Shown in pieces: positions 1-6,935 of a stretch of 49,749 nucleotides of DNA. Positions within the stretch are counted from its first letter, which is position 1. Every line of letters starts with the position of its first letter. Origin of the DNA: Rhizobiales bacterium UBA1912 (GTDB lineage Bacteria; Pseudomonadota; Alphaproteobacteria; Rhizobiales; Devosiaceae); NCBI GenBank assembly GCA_002337455.1, contig DDGC01000026.1, forward strand, positions 1 to 49,749, in the 5' to 3' direction. The notes under the pieces are model-generated. The model saw only the letters and a program-made list of their open reading frames with translations. It had not been told where the DNA came from and ran no database searches. A program made the position numbers and the translations under genes.

Positions 1-90
1 CTGGACAGGCAAAGCGCGGGCGTTGGCAGGAGCCACTCCTGTGCTGCACTTTCATTTCTCCTATTTAAGACATCGGCGGTAATCGATCGT

Positions 91-156
91 TTAGGCCGCA
101 GCGACAATCGCTGGAGTCTCGGATGGCCGCCAATTCCAGGGCAGCAGCTCATCGGG
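91..156 (-). pseudogene. IS66-family transposase (TnpC) C-terminal remnant
   Basis: Read on the minus strand, 156 to 94 encodes 21 residues beginning PDELLPWNWRP, then TAA at 93-91. The ELLPWNW ending resembles the C-terminus of IS66-family TnpC transposases. The reading frame is cut at about position 157, where the end of an IS3-type remnant begins, so the IS66 gene was probably interrupted by that later insertion. Only about 20 residues remain, so the family call rests on a short motif. Confidence 0.5.
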
Positions 157-162
157 TAATCC

Positions 163-179
163 CCCCGTTTTTAACGGGG
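163..179. repeat. 7-bp GC hairpin at the end of the IS3 remnant
   Basis: CCCCGTT (163-169) and AACGGGG (173-179) are perfect inverted arms around a TTT loop. The hairpin lies just past the transposase stop codon of the IS3 remnant, next to the junction with the IS66 remnant. It may be a terminator or part of the IS terminal structure. Confidence 0.4.
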
Positions 180-193
180 TTCTGCGGTAGAAT

Positions 194-883
194 TTACGCA
201 GCCATTTTCAGTTTCTGTGCGGGTGTGATGCCGCCGATGCCCATATTGGGTCGCTCGTTGTTATAGGTCCATAGCCATTGCGTGGCGAATTCCTGTGCCT
301 CTTCGATGGTGTCGATGATGTATTGATCGAGCCACTCGTGCCTGACCGTGCGATTGTAGCGTTCGACATAAGCGTTCTGCTGCGGCTTGCCGGGCTGGAT
401 GTAGTTCAAGGCGATGCCTTGGTTCTCAGCCCATTCCATGAGTTTGCCACTGACGTATTCCGGGCCGTTGTCGACCCTGATCACAAAGGGCTTGCCGCGC
501 CATTCAATGATCTGGTTCAGGCTCCGGATGACCCGTTCAGCGGGCAGCGAGAAATCCACCTCGATGCCCAAACCTTGGCGGTTGAAGTCATCAAGAACGT
601 TCAGCAGCCGAAACTGCCGGCCATCTCCCAAACGGTCCGCCATGAAATCCATTGACCAGACCATGTTTGGTGCTTCCGGGACAACCAATGCATCGGGCTT
701 GTCTCGTCTGAGCCGCTTGCGTGGTTTGATCCTCAGGTTCAGCTCCAACTCACGGTAGATGCGGTAGACGCGTTTGTGGTTCCAGCCATGTCCCTGGACG
801 TTGCGCAGATACAGGAAGCACAGCCCGAACCCCCATGTCTTCCTTGCCCTGGTCAGCCCTATCAGCAGGTCGGCGATCTGATT
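194..883 (-). pseudogene. IS3-family (IS407-type) OrfB transposase, 5'-truncated
   Basis: This is the DDE integrase-core part of an IS3-family OrfB. Visible motifs are WGFGLCFLYLR, WNHKRVYRIY, VWSMDFM (first catalytic Asp), RVDNGPEY (second Asp), IQPGKPQQNAYVERYN (catalytic Glu) and the C-terminal TPAQKLKMAA. The helix-turn-helix OrfA and roughly the first 60 residues of OrfB are absent, so the element cannot be autonomous. The open frame continues upstream without a stop into a fragment of an unrelated nuclease/helicase gene; the join lies near 881-886. The fusion product, if made, would start at ATG 1153 and have 319 residues, but it is more likely debris. Confidence 0.8.
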
Positions 884-886
884 ACG

Positions 887-1153
887 CGTGTCGGGGGCGT
901 AGAACTTGGCCTGAATGGCCGCATAGCCATCCCCATTGCGGAGCTTGGCCACAAGGTCGATGCCAACGTCCCTGCCGTCCTGCGCTTGCTCTTTGGCCCA
1001 TTCGGACCATGACCAAACTTCCGAGAATTCTTCGGACTGGATGGGGTCGGCCAATAGATATGCCCGCGCCAGCCGTTCGAAATAAGTGCCCTTTTCGCGT
1101 TCGCTGACAGCGGCTGTCCGGTATGCCGCGAGCAATTCATCAATGGACGACAT
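887..1153 (-). pseudogene. N-terminal nuclease fragment of a type ISP/DEAD-helicase-like restriction protein
   Basis: About 89 residues starting MSSIDELLAAYR match the N-terminus of the long type ISP (LlaGI-like) or DEAD/DEAH-helicase restriction proteins that carry an Mrr-like PD-(D/E)XK nuclease. The segment shows SEREKGTYFERL, then VGIDLVAKL and AAIQAKFYAP; the Asp of GID and the QAK triplet fit the D-(E/Q)xK active-site pattern. Family members run to well over 1000 residues, so helicase, methyltransferase and specificity parts are missing. The frame passes into the IS3 transposase remnant. The ATG at 1153 has a weak ribosome-binding site. It suggests that the island once carried a phage-defence gene. 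The family call is by eye. Confidence 0.6.
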
Positions 1154-1293
1154 GAAATACTTTCGAACTGAAATGACCGAACCCTGTTCGTTTGGTGCCA
1201 TGATTTCCGGGCCATAGGCAAGACGAAGGGTTATGATCGTCCTTCCACCCGTATTCATGAGGCTGCCCACACCGCCGTTGCGGAAGTTACAAC

Positions 1294-1358
1294 TTGTGCA
1301 ACGAACTGCCGGGCCAAGGTATTCAGTGGCTTGCGCGTTGCAGAAGTCCGTTGCACAA
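1294..1358. promoter_or_regulatory. Inverted repeat before the resolvase gene (possible res/crossover site)
   Basis: TTGTGCAACG at 1294-1303 and CGTTGCACAA at 1349-1358 form a perfect 10-bp inverted repeat separated by 45 bp, ending 7 bp before the resolvase ATG. Serine resolvases usually bind paired inverted subsites (res) directly upstream of their own gene, where they both recombine and autoregulate. No other res subsites were identified. Confidence 0.45.
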
Positions 1359-1365
1359 CGATGGC

Positions 1366-1911
1366 ATGATTTATGGCTATGCCCGCGTATCCACTGACGG
1401 CCAGACGCTCGACGCGCAGCGCGAGATGCTGACTTCCGCTGGGGCCGAGAAGATCTTCGCGGAAACCGCCAGCGGGGCAAAATCCGACCGTGCTGAACTG
1501 GGCAAGGTGCTGGCCCTCGTCGGCCAAGGGGACACCCTACTGGTGACGCGGCTGGATCGGTTGGCGCGGTCCACCGTCAACCTGTTGAATATTTTGGACG
1601 GTCTCTCCCAAAAAGAGGCAATGTTCCGCTCGCTCAACGAGGGGTGGGCCGATACGACCACCCCTCATGGTCGCCTGACCGTGACCATCGTGGGCGGGGT
1701 GGCGGAGTTCGAGCGCGAGCTGATCCGGGCCAGAACCGGCGAGGGACGAGCCCGTGCCAAGGCACGCGGTCAAAGCCTGGGAAGGCGTCCCACCCTCACA
1801 CGGCATCAACAAGACGAAGTTCGACGCCGGAAATTGGCTGGGGAGCCTGTTCGGGAAATCGCTCGCAGCTACAACGTGAGCGCCAGCACCATCAGCAGGA
1901 TCCCATCGTAG
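1366..1911 (+). CDS. Serine recombinase (resolvase/invertase family)
   Basis: This 181-residue site-specific DNA recombinase begins MIYGYARVSTDGQ, with the nucleophilic serine at about residue 9. Other resolvase-core motifs are LDAQREML, LLVTRLDRLARS (active-site arginines), GVAEFERELIRART and the hinge GRARAKARGQSLGRRP. A C-terminal helix-turn-helix (EVRRRKLAGEPVREIARSYNVSASTISRI) would contact the res or inversion site. ATG 1366 is chosen because it gives the conserved family N-terminus; the frame opens 24 codons earlier without homology. It reads away from the IS/nuclease remnant and is the most intact mobility gene on the left. It could be a Tn3-type resolvase or a Hin-like invertase; no transposase partner is visible. 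Confidence 0.9.
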   Translation: MIYGYARVSTDGQTLDAQREMLTSAGAEKIFAETASGAKSDRAELGKVLALVGQGDTLLVTRLDRLARSTVNLLNILDGLSQKEAMFRSLNEGWADTTTPHGRLTVTIVGGVAEFERELIRARTGEGRARAKARGQSLGRRPTLTRHQQDEVRRRKLAGEPVREIARSYNVSASTISRIPS

Positions 1912-2401
1912 GGCAGCGATGGGCTCGTGCTCGGGAAGGTTGCCGTATGGCCAATGAAATTACTTCGGGACCTTCTAGCGATCGAGACGGCGTAATCTGA
2001 CTGCAAACATGTCCGAATAGACCTGCCGGCCCTTTGCCTCATCCTGTCCAGGTCGGAGCCCGTCGAAGGTCCGGGGCCAACCCTGCCCCTATGCCAACGC
2101 GAATGTAAGCAGGAAGAAACCCGCCCGGCGTTCCGCCAGTTGCGGAAGGTTATGATTTATAAGCCTTTGATTTCATTGAGGACGATCCCAACAAACCCCA
2201 TATTTGCTGGACCATATTGCTTTTCCCGAAGCACCTGTCGTATCTAGTAGATACAAGCAAATACAAACGCGGATGTTCCGGCGCCGAGTTTGAATTCGAT
2301 TCAACACTCAAAATTCTCAATCCTCAAAATAGATCGAAAGGCTGCCACTTGGCCGCCTATAAGACCGCTTTATTGCGGCAATACTAAGAGGATTGAATAC
2401 A
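1912..2401. other. Gene-free stretch with an operator-like palindrome
   Basis: No convincing gene is visible. The last 250 bases are AT-rich and probably hold the promoter of the next small gene. There is a 15-bp palindrome, GTATCTAGTAGATAC, at 2240-2254 (7-bp arms around a central G), and a second one, TTGAATTCGATTCAA, at 2290-2304. Both look like repressor sites, but no partner regulator is evident. Confidence 0.45.
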
Positions 2402-2719
2402 ATGAAACATTATAACAATAATCCCGGTCGGTTTACCTTGAAACGGGAATTTCACCCCGACGGCACTGAACTCTACATCGTACTATACCAGGGGCAGTGC
2501 AAGGCTGCGTGGATTCATGCCTATCCTGGCTTATTTGTGCTCAAGACCTCGGACGATAGAGTTTTATGCACAGACGAGAACGACATTCGGGATTTTGACC
2601 GTCGGGGGCTTGATATGTTGCGAAGTGATGCGCCACGGTCGGGCTGGCGAATTCTTCTGACAGGAAGTAACGATATTGTTTTCGTTACGCGGAAGCTGCT
2701 CAACCGCCGTATCATTTGA
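2402..2719 (+). CDS. Small hypothetical protein, paralog A
   Basis: This 105-residue protein is of unknown function. ATG 2402 is preferred over TTG 2393 because AAGAGGA (2386-2392) then sits at a normal distance. No signal peptide or membrane segment is visible. The segment LYIVLYQGQCKAAWIHAY followed by PGLF resembles QFEVTYNGVVKGTWFPKY followed by GNLY in the protein at 3888-4196 (shared pattern VxYxGxxKxxWxxxYxxL[FY]). Both proteins end LLxxRII. They therefore look like paralogs of a small unrecognised family. A strong hairpin follows the stop codon directly, so the gene appears monocistronic. It lies in the island, and AT-rich flanks suggest it was acquired. Confidence 0.6.
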   Translation: MKHYNNNPGRFTLKREFHPDGTELYIVLYQGQCKAAWIHAYPGLFVLKTSDDRVLCTDENDIRDFDRRGLDMLRSDAPRSGWRILLTGSNDIVFVTRKLLNRRII

Positions 2720-2723
2720 GCTT

Positions 2724-2760
2724 TCTCGCTGGCCGCTAAAATCGACGGCGGCCAGCGAGA
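2724..2760 (+). terminator. Hairpin terminator after the small gene
   Basis: A perfect 13-bp stem, TCTCGCTGGCCGC (2724-2736) and GCGGCCAGCGAGA (2748-2760), with an 11-base loop, begins 4 bases after the stop codon and is followed by GTTTGGG. The stem is strong but the T tract is short. Confidence 0.6.
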
Positions 2761-3254
2761 GTTTGGGTGTCCGTATGGACATGCCTGGGACGCGAACAAG
2801 TCGAAATATGTTGAATTTTTCGAATTCAGCATGTGAGAACAACCAAATCGTCGGCGCTGTTGTGCCGGCGATAGGCCCGTCGGGCTGGAAGCTATTGACG
2901 GTACGTGAGACCGAGATCACTGATTACACCGACAGGGTCCTTGGAACGTTACTGTTCAGACCAATTGGGGAATGGTTCGCTGATTTCGACCATGACTTTA
3001 CCGCCTCGGCAATCGCCGGTGTTTTGGTCATTCGATAGAGCGCGGCACTGCAGCAATGCGTCGGCTTCGGCGTCACACTTAACCGGTGAGGTCGAAGCGC
3101 AGAGATAAATGTTTCCAAAGGACTAGGACAAGCATTTTTTTATTGATCAAGTATTCGCAGTTTGATAATAAGCTGTCACTCCTGCTGCCTAATCATAGAT
3201 CGACCCGTCAAATAGTTTGATGGGCAGCAAGCGGTAAACCGCAAGGAGTTATAC
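2761..3254. other. Gene-free stretch
   Basis: Open frames here lack ribosome-binding sites and recognisable motifs, and I support none of them. The last 130 bases are AT-rich and lead into AAGGAG just before ATG 3255, so they probably contain that gene's promoter. Confidence 0.4.
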
Positions 3255-3704
3255 ATGGATAACCTTGTTCCCACCCTCTCGTCTCTGCATTGTGATGACG
3301 ACAAGAATTTCGAAATGCAGGAATTGTTGCTTGCTGAAGCCGATTGGTTTCGACTGCGTCACGGCACATCCGAGCCAACCGGGGAGCGACTACTCAGCGA
3401 CTTGACCTGCCTCGCCCTTCGCTTTGGTCGCGCGTCAGATGTGGTGGCCGACTTGACACGGCAGAGCTATGGCGTGCTCAACAGCGAAACCGCATTTTGG
3501 TTTGCAAGTCAGATCACGTCAAACCTCGACCTAATCAACGAGACGTGCCGCGCCGTCGACCGCCTCTTGAGGTTATTCGATGCGGCGCTGAACGCGGACC
3601 TAACGGAAGAGGCGCGCTGCTGGGCAGAGGATTTCAGCATGGAGCAGCCGGACGATGTTCGTATCGAACTCAAGTTCGGAATCCCGCCCCGCGTTGACGC
3701 CTAA
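3255..3704 (+). CDS. Hypothetical island protein
   Basis: This 149-residue, acidic, largely helical protein is not recognised. AAGGAG lies 7 bases before ATG 3255, which fixes the start. No transmembrane segment, signal peptide or catalytic motif is evident. Leu/Ala-rich segments such as LLSDLTCLALRFGRASDVVADL suggest a compact helical bundle. It lies between the two paralogous small genes at 2402 and 3888 on the same strand, each with its own upstream gap, so a shared role is possible but not shown. Codon use looks ordinary for the genome, unlike the AT-rich spacer before it. Confidence 0.55.
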   Translation: MDNLVPTLSSLHCDDDKNFEMQELLLAEADWFRLRHGTSEPTGERLLSDLTCLALRFGRASDVVADLTRQSYGVLNSETAFWFASQITSNLDLINETCRAVDRLLRLFDAALNADLTEEARCWAEDFSMEQPDDVRIELKFGIPPRVDA

Positions 3705-3887
3705 CAACGGCTACTTGGGCCGCTCTTTGCGAGGCCATCATATTCAGCGTTGAGCGACGCTAAGGCAAACATGTGGCTGGGCGTATGGCCCAGTCGCACT
3801 CACACCTTCGGCAATCCAGATCGAACTCGAAGTTGAGCTTCGCCCCATGACGGCAGGGGTGTTTGCCGGCATGCCGAAGGAAAAACC

Positions 3888-4196
3888 ATGGCGATTAATC
3901 AGAAGAAGGTATCTGTCACACCTAAACGCGCGTCGGAGTCGCACCGTCCGCAATTCGAAGTCACCTACAATGGTGTTGTCAAAGGCACCTGGTTCCCGAA
4001 ATATGGGAACCTGTATGCATATCGATGTCGTGAGGGCATGCGCCTGTTCCGGCGGTTCGAACGGAACGGCCAAAGCAAGTTCGACTACGATTTGATATTC
4101 GCCGATTTTGCGAATGACGAACACGGGGAGGCGGTCGTCAAGGCCAGCGACCTGGAGGCTAAGACGCACTGGCTCCTGCGGGAAAGGATCATTTGA
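3888..4196 (+). CDS. Small hypothetical protein, paralog B
   Basis: This 102-residue protein is of unknown function. GAAGGA stands 7-8 bases before ATG 3888. The N-terminus is basic (MAINQKKVSVTPKRASESHR). It is followed by QFEVTYNGVVKGTWFPKY and GNLYAYR, which aligns with the middle of the protein at 2402-2719, and it ends WLLRERII where the other ends LLNRRII. The central, aromatic-rich segment could be a small beta-domain; no enzymatic signature is visible. An IS3-family element has inserted 73 bp after its stop codon, and whatever lay further downstream may have been separated from it. Confidence 0.6.
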   Translation: MAINQKKVSVTPKRASESHRPQFEVTYNGVVKGTWFPKYGNLYAYRCREGMRLFRRFERNGQSKFDYDLIFADFANDEHGEAVVKASDLEAKTHWLLRERII

Positions 4197-4302
4197 CCCT
4201 CGATTGAGGCCCTGTGTCATTCGGCATGGAATATTGGCTCTGACTCACATTTGGTGCAATCGAGCGGTGTGAATAGCCCCGAGTTTCGTGGACACCCTCG
4301 GG

Positions 4303-5163
4303 TTAGTTTTCCTGCTGTCGTTCGAACTCGACGGGTGACAGCATCCCGTTCCGGACGTGCTTTCGTTTTGGGTTGTAGAACATTTCGATGTAGTCGAACA
4401 CGTCCTGCCTTGCCTCTTGGCGTGTTCGATAGGTTCTGCGCCGTATCCGCTCACGCTTGAGCAGATTGAAGAAGCTTTCTGCCACAGCGTTGTCGTGGCA
4501 ATTCCCCCGTCGGCTCATTGAATGCTCAAGATTGTGATGCTTGAGAAATGCTGCCCAGTCCATGCTGGTGAACTGGGAACCCTGGTCGGAATGAATCAGG
4601 ACCTTGTTCTTGGGCTTTCGACGCCACACTGCCATGAGCAAAGCCTGCAACACGACGTCGGTTGTCTGGCGGCTGTGCATTGACCAGCCGATGACACGAC
4701 GTGAGAACAGGTCGATGACAACGGCCAGATAGGCAAAGCCTTCCTGGGTTCTGATGTAGGTGATGTCGGTCACCCACGCCCTGTCTGGAGCCTCCACATC
4801 GAACTGGCGGGCCAAGGTATTGTCGACCACGATCGAGGGCCTGCCGCCATAGGAGCCGGGCCGTCGCTTGTAGCCGATCTGCGCCTTGATCCCGGCAAGC
4901 CTCGCAAGACGAGCAATGCGGTTGGCACAACTGGTCTCTCCCTGATCGAGAAGGTCGTCATGGAGCTTGCGGTAGCCATAGACCCTGCCGCTTTCCTTCC
5001 AGGCATTGCTGATGAGCTCCGTCTGACGTGCATCTTCCAACGCCCGCTTGCTCAGCGGATTCTTCAGCCACGCGTAGAAACCGCTGGGTCGGATGCGCAG
5101 GCAACGGCACATTGCCCGAACCGTGAACTGCTGGCGATGCTCGGCAATGAACGCGTATCTCAC
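4303..5163 (-). CDS. IS3-family transposase OrfB
   Basis: OrfB, 286 residues, holds the DDE integrase core. An N-terminal HTH_21-type region (RAMCRCLRIRPSGFYAWL, GRVYGYRKLHDDLL) precedes AWVTDITYIRT (first Asp), VLIHSDQGSQFTS (second Asp) and RRGNCHDNAVAESFFNLLK (Glu). It starts at GTG 5163, which overlaps the orfA stop as GTGA. Expression may also occur as an OrfAB fusion, because a -1 slip on the A7 run in orfA keeps the frame open into OrfB. All catalytic residues are present, so it looks functional. Confidence 0.92.
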   Translation of the reverse strand: MRYAFIAEHRQQFTVRAMCRCLRIRPSGFYAWLKNPLSKRALEDARQTELISNAWKESGRVYGYRKLHDDLLDQGETSCANRIARLARLAGIKAQIGYKRRPGSYGGRPSIVVDNTLARQFDVEAPDRAWVTDITYIRTQEGFAYLAVVIDLFSRRVIGWSMHSRQTTDVVLQALLMAVWRRKPKNKVLIHSDQGSQFTSMDWAAFLKHHNLEHSMSRRGNCHDNAVAESFFNLLKRERIRRRTYRTRQEARQDVFDYIEMFYNPKRKHVRNGMLSPVEFERQQEN

Positions 5164-5435
5164 TTTGCATCCTTGGCGAAATACGCGGTGGCTTTTTTTA
5201 AGATGTCGCGCTCCTCGGTGACGCGCGCCAGTTCCTTCTTCAGTCGCCGGATCTCTGCTGTTTGATCCACATCGTCCGATCCCGAGGGCTTAGAGAACTT
5301 CTTTTTCCAAGCATAGAGCGAATGCGGGCTCACGCCGAGACGCTTCGAAACCTCCGCAACGGGGTATCCCCGCTCGGTAATCTGCGCGACCGCATCACGC
5401 TTGAACTCATCACTGAAATTGCCAGACCGCATCAT
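5160..5435 (-). CDS. IS3-family transposase OrfA
   Basis: OrfA, 91 residues, supplies sequence-specific DNA binding to the IS ends. It has a helix-turn-helix (FKRDAVAQITERGYPVAEVSKRLGVS) and a C-terminal leucine-zipper-like coiled coil (EIRRLKKELARVTEERDILKKA). The codons TTA AAA AAA GCC near the end contain an A7 slippery run. Shifting back one base there continues through SHRVFRQGCKVRYAF into OrfB, as expected for IS3-family programmed frameshifting. Confidence 0.92.
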   Translation of the reverse strand: MMRSGNFSDEFKRDAVAQITERGYPVAEVSKRLGVSPHSLYAWKKKFSKPSGSDDVDQTAEIRRLKKELARVTEERDILKKATAYFAKDAK

Positions 5436-5573
5436 GGCCTCCTTGCCTCAAATTTAGGGAAGAAGGCGTCCAGAAATCTAGGGGCTATTCAATACAGATC
5501 AACGATCATACTAGATTGATCTCCAATAGAACTGACGACGCCGCCTTCTTGCCTTCGATTAGTTAGCCACCAC

Positions 5574-5606
5574 TTGGACGGAAGCCGTTATCCGGCTTCC
5601 GTCCAA
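5574..5606. terminator. Perfect 14-bp hairpin before the excisionase gene
   Basis: TTGGACGGAAGCCG (5574-5587), loop TTATC, then CGGCTTCCGTCCAA (5593-5606), followed by TTTG. It is the longest perfect stem in the island. It could terminate transcription coming from the IS side and so insulate the excisionase-integrase genes, or be a protein-binding cruciform. Confidence 0.5.
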
Positions 5607-5630
5607 TTTGACTAGCGATAAGGATAGAGC

Positions 5631-5924
5631 TTGCGACGGCTCCTCACAATTAAGGAAGCGGCCAGCGCACTAGGGGTCCCAGAAGGGTCCCTGCGAAGGG
5701 CCGCCGGCGATCATGGCTTTTTGGTCCGCATGGGCCGAGCCACTCGAATTGAATATGAATCATTGACGACATTGGTAGCCAAATGCCGAGAAAAGCCGCT
5801 GGAGCCCGCCTATATTGGCGAGCCGATAAACAAGTCTGGCTCATCCGTGACACCGGATGCCCCGACAAATCAACCGGTACAGAAAACCGTCGAGATGCTG
5901 AAAAAAAGCTCGCGACGTATATAG
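5631..5924 (+). CDS. Excisionase-like helix-turn-helix protein
   Basis: This 97-residue protein begins, from TTG 5631 (AAGGA at 5620-5624), with MRRLLTIKEAASALGVPEGSLRRAA. That is a winged MerR/AlpA-type helix-turn-helix typical of excisionases and directionality factors encoded next to integrases. The recognisable domain covers about the first 55 residues; the remainder is low in obvious structure. Its 3' part overlaps the integrase gene by 142 nt in a different frame, so translation of the two is probably coupled. The position upstream of a tyrosine integrase supports a role in controlling excision; this is inference from fold and context. Confidence 0.65.
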   Translation: MRRLLTIKEAASALGVPEGSLRRAAGDHGFLVRMGRATRIEYESLTTLVAKCREKPLEPAYIGEPINKSGSSVTPDAPTNQPVQKTVEMLKKSSRRI

Positions 5925-6844
5925 CTACAAAAGACACGGTCACCCACACTCGTCGCGCAGATGAGATTACGCTGATAGAAGTCTTAGACATCTATGGGCG
6001 TGAGCATGCGGTTACCACCGCGGCGCCTGAACGAATAGGTTACGCTATCCAAGCCCTGCTTGCCTTCTGGGGGACGCTAACCGTCGCTCACGTAAAGGGC
6101 GAGACGTGCCGACGCTATGCGAAAAGCCGAGTTCGCCGATTCAAAGACGACAGTACTGCACCCATCGCAGAAGGAACTATCCGACGCGAACTAAACGTGC
6201 TTCAGGCTGCTATCAATTATTGCCACAAGGAAGGCTATCTTCTGAGCCCGGCGACTGTCACTCTACCTGAGAAGCCCCCCTCCCGTGACCGCTGTCTTAC
6301 CCGCGACGAGGCAGCTCGCTTATTATGGGCTGCATACCGCTCACCGAAAGGGAAGCACTTGGCCCGCTTTATTCTAGTGGCGCTCTACACCGGGACGAGA
6401 AAGGAGGCCATCTTGAATCTCGGCTTCCAACAGAGCACTGCGGGCGGCTGGTTAGATGTGGATAAGGGCGTGCTATATCGGCGGGGCGCAGAGGAACGTC
6501 AGACCAAGAAGAGTCGTAAGCCGGTACGCATGACGCGCCGTCTTCTTTCCCACTGCAAGCGATGGCACGACAGCGGCGCACGTTGGCTTGTCGAGATCGG
6601 TGGGCAGCGTGTGGGCGACATAAAGCATGCCTTTGAAGGTGCGAGGGCCCGCGCGAACCTTCCGGACGTGACACCGCATGTTCTGAAGCATACGGCCATC
6701 ACCTGGGCCATTCAAAAGGGCCTCACCGTGGAGGACGCGGCAGACTATTTCGACACGTCAGCCGAAACCATCCGAAGGGTGTATTATCATCACTCGCCCC
6801 ACTATATGGACCGGGCGCTGGAGATCCTCGAAAGAAAACTGTGA
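5783..6844 (+). CDS. Tyrosine-type site-specific integrase
   Basis: This 353-residue tyrosine recombinase would integrate the island at a tRNA gene. The N-terminus MPRKAAGARLYWR and the following basic arm-type segment fit related alphaproteobacterial integrases and support ATG 5783 despite the absence of a clear ribosome-binding site. The core-binding region runs over about residues 60-165. The catalytic domain shows LYTGTRKEA (Arg 206), TPHVLKHTAITW (His 299 and Lys 302, where most members have HxxR), and VYYHHSP with the nucleophilic Tyr at 334 or 335. The usual LGH box is replaced by YFDTS. The gene ends 91 bp before the tRNA-Arg fragment that is its likely attachment site. Confidence 0.88.
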   Translation: MPRKAAGARLYWRADKQVWLIRDTGCPDKSTGTENRRDAEKKLATYIATKDTVTHTRRADEITLIEVLDIYGREHAVTTAAPERIGYAIQALLAFWGTLTVAHVKGETCRRYAKSRVRRFKDDSTAPIAEGTIRRELNVLQAAINYCHKEGYLLSPATVTLPEKPPSRDRCLTRDEAARLLWAAYRSPKGKHLARFILVALYTGTRKEAILNLGFQQSTAGGWLDVDKGVLYRRGAEERQTKKSRKPVRMTRRLLSHCKRWHDSGARWLVEIGGQRVGDIKHAFEGARARANLPDVTPHVLKHTAITWAIQKGLTVEDAADYFDTSAETIRRVYYHHSPHYMDRALEILERKL

Positions 6845-6858
6845 CCTGGCACAGTTTG

Positions 6859-6876
6859 AAGTGCTCCGCAGCACTT
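6859..6876 (+). terminator. Short hairpin after the integrase gene
   Basis: AAGTGCT (6859-6865), loop CCGC, AGCACTT (6870-6876). It lies 15 bases after the integrase stop and may end its transcript. Partly repeated AGTGCTC/GTTTGAA words around it could equally be integrase arm sites. Confidence 0.4.
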
Positions 6877-6935
6877 TGAACAGTGCTCAAAATGGGCACG
6901 TAATGAGAACAAGAGCCGAACTTCCTGGATTTCCA

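Larger units (their letters stand above)
4270..5491 (-). mobile_element. Complete IS3-family insertion sequence (about 1.22 kb)
   Basis: Both ends start with TGAATAGCCCC. The left end at 4270 reads inward TGAATAGCCCCGAGTTT, the right end read from 5491 is TGAATAGCCCCTAGATTT, and similarity extends to about 30 bp with GGAC and CC blocks in common. The element contains orfA and orfB in the usual IS3 arrangement, transcribed leftward. The flanking bases (GTG on the left, ATA on the right) do not form a target-site duplication, so the flanks may have changed since insertion. Both frames are intact and the element may be active. Confidence 0.85.

Noticed and set aside
2676..3108. Open frames in the spacer after the first small gene
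   Set aside because: They overlap the terminator hairpin, lack ribosome-binding sites and show no protein-like pattern.
4267..5494. Target-site duplication of the IS3 element
   Set aside because: Bases flanking the terminal repeats (GTG and ATA) do not match, so no duplication can be claimed.
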